Positions 1 through 12,600 of a stretch of 64,000 nt of DNA are shown here, in pieces. Origin of the DNA: Sthenelais limicola (taxonomy: Eukaryota; Annelida; Polychaeta; Phyllodocida; Sigalionidae). Location: contig OW804094.1 of NCBI GenBank assembly GCA_942159475.1, forward strand, positions 9,431,555-9,495,554, written 5' to 3'. A program made the translations under genes and the position numbers. Numbering within the stretch: position 1 is the first letter of the stretch; every line of letters starts with the position of its first letter. The notes under the pieces were generated by a model. It did not search any database. It was not told the DNA's origin and saw only the letters and a list, made by a program, of their open reading frames with translations.

Positions 1-640
1 TATATATAGGTACTATTTTTCTGATTTATTTGATAAATAACATGTAATTTTAGTGCATTTAAATCCTATTATCATTTCATGGCATGAACAATGTACAAGA
101 TTGGAAAAGGCAGCACGTTTGACCAAATTATCAACTCTCCTTTCGTCATATTAAATAACCTAAAATATTCTGTTTTTTAGTTTTTATTAGATTAAGTGGT
201 AAAGGACAGATATTTGTCCGATCTGTTTGCTATTGGTATCAAATGAAAGCTCTTGAGAAGCTCTTTAACTTTTAATGATCACTTTCATCCAAACTGAATG
301 GTTTCCAGTCTGAAGCTAAAGGAATATTAACTTTAAGAAAATTTTGTATTATGTGAAAATTTCAAATGGCAGATATTCGCTTGAATAGCGGTATAAACTC
401 ATTGGGAATCTGCCACGCCCCCCACCTCTCACCTTCACCTTTGTGGACACCGTTTGGTCACCTGATTGGCTGTGATATCCCTAGCAGCACAAATTTTGAA
501 TCCAGAACACCCAGATGCTAATAGACAGGTGAGCGGGCCAGTTACAAAAGAGACATTGTCAATCGGAATTTTTTTTTGTTTGACTTGAAAATAAAAGAAG
601 CAAAACTGAATGACTGGTCGCTATATCAATTGTAATGGGT
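1..640. other. AT-rich non-coding DNA
   Basis: No coding signal. The phrase AATGAAAGCTC near 242 recurs near 1561, so part of this stretch and of 1540-1730 may belong to one dispersed repeat. A CCAAT motif lies near 642, about 100 bases before the ATG of the reading frame at 746. Confidence 0.5.
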
Positions 641-745
641 GTGGCCAATTACATCAAGGCCGATCCTGTCTATACCAGATAAAACAGACACAGAAGAGCC
701 TCACAGAAGAGCCTCTCCATTGAGAAATCTCCACAGTTTACCAAA

Positions 746-1106
746 ATGGCAATGTCAACAAAAGATTTGAGCGAACTGAGTGTAGTGCCTGAGGACGATA
801 TACCAGAAAGAGGTATGAATGATTACGCCAAATTCTTGCTCAGGCTGAAAAAGAAGATCATTGAGCTGGAACAAGTCAAGAAAAGGGAGATCCATACCAT
901 GAAACTCTAAGACGAGATCCGTATGATGTGTGACAGTTTGGCCACCAATATGACCGGCTCCGTTTGGCCCAACCAATCGATAAAAGTGTCAAGGCCAGAA
1001 AATGTCTTGCATGATTACATGGATGATCTTGGTAAGATTCGACCAGAGTTCTATACATTAAACCTGAAGAAATTTGATCAGATGACTGTGTTGGAGCTAC
1101 TGCACG
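746..1106 (+). pseudogene. 121-codon coiled-coil-like reading frame with one in-frame TAA; possible broken or alternative first exon
   Basis: An ATG in good context (CCAAAATGG) opens a charged frame of 54 codons (MAMSTKDLSELSVVPEDD..., then KKKIIELEQVKKREIHTMKL), halted by TAA at 908-910. The same frame continues as DEIRMMCDSLATNM and on to ...VLELLHG, where G|GTATGT at 1106/1107 makes a good donor. The stop could be one C-to-T change from CAA. Composition is amphipathic and helix-like, with no signal peptide or membrane segment. The donor is phase 1, as is the acceptor of the first lectin exon at 3485, and the junction has no stop. It may therefore be the damaged first exon of that gene, or an unrelated pseudogene. 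I do not recognise the protein. Confidence 0.4.
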
Positions 1107-3484
1107 GTATGTCTAAAGTTACGCAGCATTTGATCCGTATAGGAATACCTATAGTGTCAATCACTTTACCTACATTTCATACAAAGCTGCTTGTGCCAGT
1201 TCAATTCCATTGGAATATATCTGTACAAACGTTTTGTCACTACGAAAATGATAGAAGGTGATTGTTATAACTGGTTGTCACTAGATGCAGAGGGTAATGC
1301 TCTTTACTTGAATTCCATTGCGGGCCGAGAAACTATGACACATGGACAACATTCACGTGGGTCTGGTGTTGACAAGCATGCCGGAAGTGATGCCCAACAA
1401 TGGAGCTCTTCCGGAAGTGCCAAGTATGACCGTCTCTTCAACATTTCTACATGGCCTGAGTAGGTCTGCTGGAGATGGAATGTACCTTCAAATCATACTC
1501 CATTTAGGTTTTCCTGCTATTCATAACGCCGTGTATGGTAGAATAATGTTCGTTACATCAAATGAAAGCTCATGATCTCCTCTATTTATCGTTTAATATA
1601 GCCAAATCCCTCAGATTAATATTTACGCAGTTATAGCAAGAAACACGTGGAAGGTCATTCAAAAACGCCCCCTAGTGGCAGGATCCAGCTTGAATTTCAG
1701 TGTTCCATATCAGATTTTAATCACTAGGGTCAATGAGCAATTGTGAGAAGTTTGATGCTTTTGACCAAAAGTGCATGATTATTCCCTTATTCCTCCTACT
1801 ACTGCTGTTGTATCCCAGAGTCGTAATCTGTATGATATATGTAATATTACAGACTTTTCCTCTTTTGTTGCACATATTACGCATAGCCGAAATACATTAC
1901 CTTTTTCTATTAACAACCAGATATTCCTATTGCTGGAAAAAATAGTTTCATGGCACCGACTATTTCTTACTATTATTGAGATCTTTTCTCCCATTACAAG
2001 AAGTCTTTTTACTATTACCACTCCCCTATTATGACCTGTGTCATCTGCTGTTATGACACATTGCAGTTGCTTTTTTTCAAATATGACAGTTATATATAGG
2101 ATTGCTCCCTTTTCGCTTCTTTCCTAATCATCATGGATAGACTTACGCACCTTGATTATTTTTATAATCTAAAAAATATCAATAATACACAAAGAAATGC
2201 AATTTATCCACACACAACCACTATTTCTTGACAAAACTATTTCCTACAAAACAAATATTAAACTAATTATTCTTTAACAGAAATGAAATGTATAATAATT
2301 CAACTGATCACTCAAAACACTCAGTCCTAGTCGGCGGGAATTCTGTAATGTCTAATTTCTGTGTCCATGCACTTTTCTGTCCGAACTATCCAGAATCATG
2401 TATACACCTCAATATGATACCTGTGTATGAATATTTGTTAAACTTCTTGTAAACCTGAAATAAAGAAGTAAAATGTACTAGGCTCGCAGAAATGATTAAC
2501 ATTTATTCAACGTTTGCAGTATTGCATGCAAGGATGTATTGTTATACACTGTGTTAAAATTGTGTGCATGTTCGTTTTGTTTTAAAGATATTTATTCAGC
2601 AGAGTGAAATTATGTAATTATACACTATTCTCATTCGCAGCTGATATGTATATATAAGTGTTTTTATTTCTCGTATTTTATACAGTTACATGTATTTCTT
2701 GGAAAAAGGTCATTCTCTATCTTTGCAAGCATACATAGATCTTCCAAGAGTGCCTTTGATTAGCTCTTGATTGTTTCTTATAAGACATCTACTTATTTAG
2801 ATGCTTATACAAAAGTTCTTTTGACTTTGAGATCTGATATTAACACACTATTATAGTTATAAAAATTATCAATTCAAATATTAACTACATAACCTTATTT
2901 CAACAATGTTCATGTTTAAATAGATTTTAAACAGAATCACCCTATCTCCACATTTACACTATATCTAGTAACTGAAGAGTTACTCTACTCACATATTATT
3001 TTTACATCATCAAAATGAATTGCTCCTTACATCATCCACTCTCCAAGTCTTACATGCTTGATTTAGATGTTAAATCTATTGAGTGAAACATTTTACAAAT
3101 ACACATTTATTACAACAAAGAGAAAATTCATAATATATTATTCAGAGCCATATAAATGACAATAATCAGAAAAATAGAAAGACCCCCATAAAAACCATCA
3201 CCCGGGCAGCATCCTATTGCTACAGTCCGAGGAGATTCACAAATGTTTATCGTAGACAATACACAAAAAAATCAAGGAAAAATGCTGAGAAATCCAGGCA
3301 TATACAACCGTTGAAACTTGAAGTGCTAGATACCCAAAAAGCAACAAGATTCCTAGGAAGTGATCTTGTGAATAGAACAGAGAAAAGAGTATTGATTTAC
3401 GTTGACTTATTTGTCTGTAACACATTCGTACATGAAGTTAATTTGATCCTTTAATTTAAAACATAACTCCTTGATATTTTGCAG
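1107..3484. other. non-coding stretch before the first lectin exon
   Basis: No exon recognised. It holds a CTCF-like motif (1666-1680), a hydrophobic open frame near 1775, TATATATA at about 2091, and a LINE-type 3' tail near 2575-2640 (TTTATTCAGC motif shared with 47761-47830). The signal-peptide exon of the downstream gene could be here but I cannot point to it. Confidence 0.4.
1666..1680. promoter_or_regulatory. CTCF-like motif
   Basis: CGCCCCCTAGTGGCA closely matches the core CTCF motif known from vertebrates and flies (GCGCCCCCTNGTGGC type). It lies between the 746 reading frame and the lectin gene. One motif match is weak evidence of binding. Confidence 0.3.
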
Positions 3485-3638
3485 GGAAAGAGAGGGATCC
3501 AAACAAGCATAGTTACCAGTTCATCCCAGATATACGGCAATATGCAGGTCAGGAGGCTATATGTCTGCTGGCTCATTCCAATGCAAGGCTAGCAAAAGTT
3601 CTTGGTCTGGCAGAGTTTAACAGAATTAATCCCATCAG
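3485..3638 (+). CDS. Exon: CTLD1, N-terminal half
   Basis: Acceptor TTTTGCAG at 3484, donor AG|GTACTG at 3638. Enters in phase 1 and leaves in phase 2. The peptide has YQFIPDIRQYAGQEAICLL then LAKVLGLAEFNRI, the usual CTLD strand-helix-Cys-helix start. It is the first recognisable exon of the gene; upstream exon(s) must supply one base of the first codon and presumably a signal peptide. Confidence 0.8.
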
Positions 3639-6600
3639 GTACTGTATACAGAAGAGGTCAAAATAATTTCTTTGTGTTTGGTTCTCCTGAGTTACTTCTG
3701 GGTTAAAGTCAGACTGTGAGGGGATGTTCATGCAGCACTGTTCTCAAGGCAAGGCTTAGGGATTGTATGTGATGTGTTTTAAGAAAATGAGTCCTGAGTC
3801 GCAAAAAATGGATTTTGAGATATCATATATTTGGAAAAGATGAGCTCAAGCGGATTCCAATGATAGTAAATGGTAGTACATTTAACAAATATTTCTATGT
3901 TTTAAGTTTTTTCTTTAAACATTTTTACCAGGGCTAGTTCAGCGTTAGCTGTTCTTCCACTAGTGCCTGGGAGGATGAGAGCAATAGCACAGCAGCACCA
4001 GGGTTCAATATTTTTAATTTTGAAAAATAGGTTTGCAACATCTCTGGGTGGACAATTACTAGTGAAGTGAAGTAGCTGAATATACTCTGTAGGATGAGCT
4101 TAGAAATTTATGGATATATTTAATACAGTCTTGAAATTTGGTACATGTACTCATATGACTCGGATCAAGCTTGAAATAACCCAAAAATCAGAACATTCGC
4201 ATAATATATATAAATAACTTTATTTCATGTCGTACATTTACATTTCATTTACAGTTTAGTTTTACATTAGAATACAATATTATTATGAAAGAGGATGGTC
4301 CTTTCAGCACCTGCATTAGATCCTGTTCTTCCAAGGTACCCTTATTAACTAACAAAATCAAATATAATCTTAATCTTAACATACTGCTGATTTACTATGT
4401 TTACAAATGTATCATAATATTCCATTTTTGAAAATTTGGCAGAAGTGTTGCCAATCTTTTTATATACAATATGATCAACAACGTCCTATACTAGATGCTG
4501 TGAAATTTTTGTTTTGCTATACACCGATAATTAAAGTGTTTATATAGATGTTATGAACTGGAGATTTTGTAGATAAAATACTTTGGAAAATATCAATTTT
4601 GCGACTAATGACTCATTTTCCTGAAACACATCACATATAGGATACAATGGTGCGACCACTGTTGACAAAGGTTTGTTGATCCTTTGATGATGCGTCAACG
4701 ATATAATTGTTAGTGATGGACACTGAGGGGAACATTTACACAGTGAGAGTGGCGACTATATAACTAATTAGTGGAATCAGTTTTATATGTGCTAATTACT
4801 TAATATTTCTTTATCTGCAGGATCAATAAACAAATATTCATTGGGGCTCGAAGTTATGACAATATCTACAAATGGTATGATGGCACTGAACTTGTATACC
4901 ACAAGTTTGCTAGCTATGCCTGGGTTGTTGGCACTCTTCCAACGCATGTGCTCACAATCCATGGACCTTATTTCAAGCTAGTAAATGACACAGAGGCATT
5001 TAGGGCTGTGTGTGAACTTGAAGGAAGTAAGTCTTGATTTGGCTTTTAAAGATTGACCATATTGATCAGATTTCCAGAAAATGTACAATTGGCAGCTCAA
5101 CACATTTAGTAAATTCTGCGATTCTGCCGAATTAGGTTGAAATTTTGTCAATACTAGTAAAGTATACTTGGCATTGCATTGATGCTAGCAATCTGTTTGG
5201 TTAGGTTGAACTGTAATTTGAACTTTATTTTCGTCTGAATTTGTCCACATATAAAAAACAAAATCGTCAGCATAATACACACCAAAAAGCGCTTGTGAAG
5301 ATTAGTGTGAAAGGTGTAGTTTGGGGTTGCAGTTTGGTTTATACAGACTGCACACACGATCAGTTTGGGCTTCCATCACGCCAGAAGAAACACATATGGG
5401 TCAGATTTTCAGAAAATGGCAGATCTACATTATTTAGTAAATTCTGATAAATTAGGCTGAAAATGGTCAGAAGTAGGCACATCTGAACATAGTTGGTATT
5501 GAGTTGATTTAAAGGAAGTGTTTGCTTGTGTAAAACTGAATTTTGAACATCATTATTGTCTTAAATTTGTGTTATTTGAAAGGATTGCTGGAGACAAATT
5601 GTACATTTTCTGAAAATCTGACCCTTATACCATAAAAGCAATGAAAAACAAATTCTGTGAACATGTGAGACAAAGAAACCCCCGTTCCCATATGTTTTAT
5701 GGATATGTGGTGATATTGGGTTATTTGTAATGTGCTGTCCACTGTGGGTTACCTCAGCCAAATGTTCTATTCTATTCTATTCTATTCTGTATTCGTATGG
5801 GTCAGATTTTCAGAAAATGCATAATCTACAGTTCTACTCATCTAATAAATTCTGCTAAATTAGGGCGACAAATGATAAATACTCAGTATATCTTAGGATA
5901 TTATTGTATTGTATTCATTCAATAAACCTGTCTGGTTATGTTGAACCAAATTTTGAACCTGATTTTCGTCTAAAATTTGAGTTATTTGAGAGGATTGGCG
6001 AAGTTGACAGATTGTAGATTTTCTGAAAATCTGACCCATTATATTTGCTACCATTTGTGCTTGTGTACATGGTACCAAGTTTGTGATTGACACTAAGACA
6101 CCAGGGATCTTGGGCTGCCTGGCTGACCAGGGAGTCTGAGAGCCTCAGACTTGTGCAGGATTGTGGGGGCTTATGCTAGCAAATTCTCATGATACAATAA
6201 ACCCCCGTGAACAGGTTGCGCCGTCTTTGTTCCTTTGATTCAGTTGTGCCATGGTTAAGGGATATGAATATGAGCAAGATCACTAGATATATATTATTTA
6301 CTTTATGTAGTTAGTTCCTCTCATACCTTAATAAGCTTCCCTTTGTTTCTTGAGGTAATGGCTGGAAGATCTAGATTTTATCCAGAAGCCTGTTGACCAG
6401 TTTGTCATATCTCATACAAATGTATACATTTGACAATTGAACAATTGTTCACTGCAATTCCATTTAATTCAATAATCACTCATGGAACCAAACTCAGCAT
6501 TCGGCTTTGTGGTGTATCACTCCACCTCCAAACTTGTTCTACATTTTCCTAGCCCACATAGAATGAGTACCAAAAGTTTATTAGTATGTGTGCCTTCTTC

Positions 6601-9600
6601 TTCCTTTATATGTATGTACATGTATGTATGTATAGGTTTTTATTTTCGGAAGTGTACACTTTCAATAACATATCAAATTTTGACCAAAAAAGGGGGTGGG
6701 TCTCCTCTATGAAACCATAGATCTTCCTGAAAGACTTCCTTTAGACGTTATGTCAGAGCCCTTACGTAATATCCATGGCATAGCATGTATAAGTAGACTT
6801 GCACAGTCTTAGCTAGTTAAGTATAATTAGCGGTTTTAAGTAATGAGATAATAGGTGATGATTAGTAATTACTATAAATATAATGAGGTTACACAATGTT
6901 ACGTAATGTTACATAACATAAAACAAGTCCCATTGATAAAGCACTAGTTCTACATCAGTTCACAGATATGGAACTCCTGGTTACAGAATGCACATAAATA
7001 CAAGTTCTACACCAGTTCACAGATATGGAACTCCCGGTTATAGAATGCACATATACTAATTCTACATCAGTTCACAGATATGGAACTCCCGGTTATAGAA
7101 TGCACATATACTAGTTCTACATCAGTTCACAGATATGGAACTCCTGGTTATAGAATGCACATATATACTAGTTCTACATCAGTTCACAGATATGGAACTC
7201 CTGGTTATAGAATGCACATATACTAGTTCTACATCAGTTCACAGATATAGAACTCCTGGTTATAGAATGCACATATATACTAGTTCTACATCAGTTCACA
7301 GATATGGAACTTCCGGTTATAGAATGCACATATATCAGTTCTACATCAGTTCACAGATATGTAACTCCCTGTTATAGTATGCACGTATACTAATTATGTG
7401 TTGCAGCGTATACATGTAGTGCTTCACCGAAGATACCAAACGCTCTAAGAATTGTCAGTTCTACCAGTGTCAGATATGACTGCATTAGTGGTTACAAGTT
7501 CTATGATGGTACTATCACCAAGACATACTCATGTAACGCGGCACAGTTAGCGAACATCCAACCATGTATTGGTAGGTACATCTTGCATGTTTGATATGAC
7601 AAATGTGATGTGTCCCAGTAAAATGAATCACAAGTCACAAAATTGATATTTTTCAAAGTGTTTTTCACAAGATATCTTTATTGAAATGCTCTGATTCTTA
7701 AAGGATTTAGCACTATTAGTCACATGAATCCATGTAACAAATTTTGGAACCTTGTATTAAATATACCTTTGTGTTTTGAAGGACTTTGTATGGAGTATAT
7801 TCAGTTACTTTACTGGTAATTACCCATCTCAAAACATTGCCAACATTTTTTTTCAAAAATGAAAAATAAAGATATCAAAATATAGCAATCCTTATTAGGT
7901 GTCCTAGTGTTTACTATCATTGGAACCAGCTTGATCTCCTCTTTTCTAATCTGGTGATATCTCAAAATTTATATTTTGTGACTTCCTAAAACGGATCACA
8001 TTATTTTTCTGTTTTGTATTCTATTACATTATTATACGTAATTTTCTGAAAATCTGACCCATAAAGGACATGTGTCTCGTGTGCAGGTGTTGGCTTGTGA
8101 GAAGGGAGTCATCCCTGTGTGATGGGTGGCAATAAAAGTGAGTGCTGGTGAGGTGCGATCCATCTTGGTTGATTTCTTCCATAGTCGATTAAAATTGTCG
8201 CTCGGATAACATTACAATACTACTCTTTTGCAGATAATAACGCAAAGTGCTTGGAGAGGGCAGAATTCTGGAGTTCTGCAAAGATGGCCAATGCTCATTG
8301 CTTATACCAGGATGCAAACTTAGCAAAGTATCGTGGAATTGGTGATTATAGTACATTCCACTCGAAGGCGTAAGTGGGAATTTTTATTTATTATGAAGCT
8401 CTATATATATATGATAATTTGAAATGTCATAAGTCAGTGTAAAATCAACATGTATTCAAGTGTGAATATATTTTCCTATGAAGAGAGAAAGAAAGTTGAT
8501 TAACTTCACAAAAGTACCTAAATATACTCTATATGAGGAACTTTAAAACGACAGGATATATTAGATACATTTGATACATCGATTGGAATTTGATACATTG
8601 ATTGGTATAACTACAAGTGATAGACTCACCAAAAACCAGAACATTCCAATAATGTGATCTTGGAAAATAAACACTTTGACAAATATGCTATATGTATTCA
8701 TGCTACGATAAGCATTAAGCACTCTAGAAATGATACCATTCCCCAATACATCTTGTGAATAAAACACTTCGAAAAATCTGAATTTTGCGACTTGTGACTC
8801 ATTTCCCTGAAACATATTACTAATACTTTTCAGGTTTGCTTCACCACTTACGAGTACATTGGTACACATCAATGGTAATGATGAAATGGAAGAAGGAATA
8901 TGGCGATACAATGATGAAGCGCTAATTATTAGTATGAGCCTATACTCTCCTGTGTATTTCCCATACCCAAACAATGCTGAACTTAATTATGCCAGGCTAG
9001 AACAAGGCAACTATGGGATAGGACACGGACCACTGCACTCATACACACCATTCCTCTGTGAAGCTCCGAAAGGTAAACATTATTATACAACCTTATAGAT
9101 GTGATGTGTTATAGAAGAATGTGTCATAAATCGCAAAACGTGGATTTAAAGATACCATAATTAATTTTATTTTTTTATTAGGAGTATTTATCAGTCAATA
9201 TACATAGATAACAATGTAAAACAGACAGGTATTAGGCAAATTTTAATTATATTCAATTTGAGCATGTCTGACAAGTACTATTCTATCTTTGTATTGATGA
9301 ACAATCTGGAGGAAAATTGGTAGTAATCAAATATGCTTCTTTATGATGACCTTAGAAAATGTCTCGAAATTTGGTACTGATTCGACCAGCGGCACTGAAT
9401 ACTCTAAACATCAAAACATTCCTACTAATAGATCTTGTGAAAAAAACCATTTGAGAAATATCATTTTTGCGACTTATGAATCATTTTCATCAGTAACAAT
9501 AATATTATAATCAACTGAGTAGTGGATCACAACTCTGATTTGAAAAGAGGAGTTCAAGCTGATTCCAATGGGAGTAAACACTAGCACCCCTTATAAGTTC

Positions 9601-12600
9601 TATATTTTAAGCTTGATATTTTTAATTTTGAAAAAAAAGGTTTGCAATGTTTCTAGATGGGTAGTTACCAGTAAATTGAAAACACACTTTGAAAAATATC
9701 AATTTTGCGAATTGTGACTCATTTTCCTGGAACACATCACATATTTAACTTTTTCACTAGTGATTGGTCATCCAAAAGTATCACCAACATATTGTATATA
9801 TAAATAACATATCATGTATGTATATAGAATATAGAAGTACAACGATATGTTACACCACTGTGTTGGTGTAAACTATATTTGGATTTCAAGGTCAAATAAA
9901 GGTCAAATCATCAAACTAATTTCAAATATAAATTCCTTGACCCCCAAAACCCTAATAACCATATATCGAACAATATTGTAGGCCAAACCATTGAAAAAAA
10001 TAATTCTCCAATTGATCAAGGGCGGCCATTTTGGATTTGGGGCTCTCACGGAGTTAGCCCACACTTTCTGACCTAAATTATATTAAAGATCTTGGAGCAC
10101 TTCAATGAAAACACTTGCAGGCCTAGTGCCTGTCATGCCACCTAGCGGTATAACAGATATGGCGCAGATTTTCAGAAAATGTACAATTAGCAGCTCATTT
10201 AGTAAATTCTGCTAAATTTGGCTGATAAATGAAGAATACTGCCATTATTGTCTTAAGATATGGGTTATTTGATAGGATTGTGCAAGGTGAATTGTACATT
10301 TTCTGAAAATCTAACCCATATATTCCCACTCACCTAGATACATTTTTTTATTCCATCAGATGCAGGATGTACAAATGCAGTGCCTACGATGGCTCATGCC
10401 ACCCACACCCGGGTCGGCAATACAGTGAGATACACATGTGAGGCAGGATTCACCTTCCCTGGTGGGGCAACCTACAAGGCTTTCCACTGTCAATGCCTCG
10501 CCTTAGTCAACCTCAATCCCTGCACAGGTTAGCATGAATTGTTTTAAAGCTTGAATTGTTTTAAAGCTTGAATTGTTTTAAAGCTTGAATTGTTTTAAAG
10601 CTTGAATTGTTTTAAAGCTTGAATTGGTTTAAAGCTTGAATTGGTTGAAAGCTTGAATTGTTTTAAAGCTGGAATTGGTTTAAAGCTGGAATTGTTTTAA
10701 AGCTGGAATTGGTTTAAAGCTGGAATTGGTTTAAAGCTGGAATTGTTTTAAAGCTGGAATTGGTTTAAAGCTGGAATTGTTTTAAAGCTGGAATTGGTTT
10801 AAAGCTGGAATTGGTTTAAAGCTGGAATTGTTCTAAGGCTGTTGCCGTATCAGATAAAATCTAAAATTAAAGATTTTTCTGCATTTTGTCTGATCTGTGA
10901 TGAATATTTGTTTTTCTGCTTGGTTCCGCTTATAAGCAAAATTGATATTTTTCAAAGTGATTTATTCACCAGATCTCTTTATTTAAATGTTCTCATCTTT
11001 AGCGGGTTTAGCAGTTATAGTCATATAAGTCCATGAAACAAATTTCAGGACATTGTATCAAATATATCTTTGCATTTCCTGCTAGTAGTGCTTTGTCGCA
11101 GTGCAACTGTGACTTCAACATTTGTGATGTGTTTCAGGAAAATGAGTCATAAGTCACAAAAAATAGATTTTAAGATATCATTATATCTGAAAAGATGAGA
11201 CCAAGTTGATTCCAATGGAAGTAAACAGTCTAATAATCTAATAAGTATTTCTAGATCTTAAGTTTGATTTTTTCATTTTTGAAAAAAAGTTTCCAATATT
11301 TCTTGGGGGCAATAAACATCAAAGTAACTAAATATACTCCATATGAGGACCTTTAAAACGAATGGATATATTAGATACAATGTCCTGAAATTTGATACAC
11401 CAATAGATAATTAAACCATAAGTGATAAACTCACTAAAAATCAGATCATTCCAATAAAGTGATCTTTATTCAGTGACAGTGATCCAATTGCCTGGTCTGA
11501 TTGCTTCTTTCACCAACCCATTAGGATCATATGCGTTAGACACAATGCTGGGACTGGATTTTGCTTATTGTGTTATAAATTGGCTTAGTGCCAGGCTCTT
11601 AAAAATTTGTAATTTTTTCTGATATCTTACGATCCTATATAAATTGCTTGTTAACAGATTATTACTTATAAATTCTTTGAGACGAGAATCCGGGTATTTA
11701 CAGGTGGCGCTACGATTGGCGGCAAAAACTCGGGTGAATACAACAGCTGAGTCTCATAGGCGCTAACGCTAAACTACCTGTTTTCAACCCCTTTGAAACC
11801 ATACATAAACGGGTCAAAATGCTGTGATCTTACATGGATATATCAATTATTGTTCATACATTGCAGTCGCTTGTTCCGTTTTGCCGACAAATGTGTATAC
11901 TTTAAGATATCGAGGGGGAAAGTTGGAGATTTTAAGCTGGGTTGCTATGGTCCTCAAGGGCCGGATTCCCCCACGGCCCGGCCCACTGCTCGCCAAGATG
12001 CACTGTCACGTGACCAGATGAGAGAAGGCCGTCTGAAAGAATGAAGTCTTTGTTCTATAACCAAATCAGCACGTTCTGAGAAAATTGTAATTGATACATA
12101 ATGTTCTATTGCTGAATAAAAATCTTTAAATACAAATAAAATATAACTGACTTATATAATTTACAAATATAATTTCTCCTGTCAGCTGTAAGACATGTAG
12201 AGTACCAGAAGGCCCCCATGAAGCTGAGCCAGGCTTTGGCCTCTGCCTTCTGCATCTGGAAAGGAACAAAACTTGCTAAGATTATGGACGATGATGAAGC
12301 TGGACGCATCTACCAGATAGTGTAGGTTCACACTTTGTTTTTAATAAATTTTATTGACAAAGTTTCACAATGTGATATTTCTCATTTGTCGAAAAATGGT
12401 AGATTATACAGATTTAGAGTTTAAACATTACTTACTTCTTGTTACACATTATACAATAAATTTAGAGATATGACAGAGTTATAAATATAGTCCATTTACA
12501 TTACAATATTGCATATAAATGTTATATAATTCACACTCATTTATTTTTCTAAATTTTTTTGCAATAATTAAATAAATATCCCCAAGGGGTCACTTGCCTG

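Noticed and set aside
755..976. Minus-strand 73-codon frame
   Set aside because: Shadow of the plus-strand reading frame at 746-1106.
1733..1945. Hydrophobic frame with MIIPLFLLLLLLYPRVVIC, considered as the signal-peptide exon of the lectin gene
   Set aside because: The possible donors near it are phase 0, not the phase 1 needed for the exon at 3485, and no promoter or conserved context supports it.
7135..7377. 80-codon open frame repeating TSSTSVHRY
   Set aside because: It is a translation of the minisatellite at 6945-7390; the open frame follows from unit length, with no splice or start support.
6945..7390. CRISPR-like spaced repeats
   Set aside because: The units are contiguous with no unique spacers, and the DNA is from an animal.
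8561..8974. 137-codon minus-strand frame
   Set aside because: It spans a family B element and the antisense of the CTLD2 exon; the plus-strand exon explains the coding signal.
11793..12044. 83-codon frame ending in GPQGPDSPTARPTARQ
   Set aside because: Intronic; the C-terminal part overlaps a segment repeated in another intron, with no splice sites or homology.
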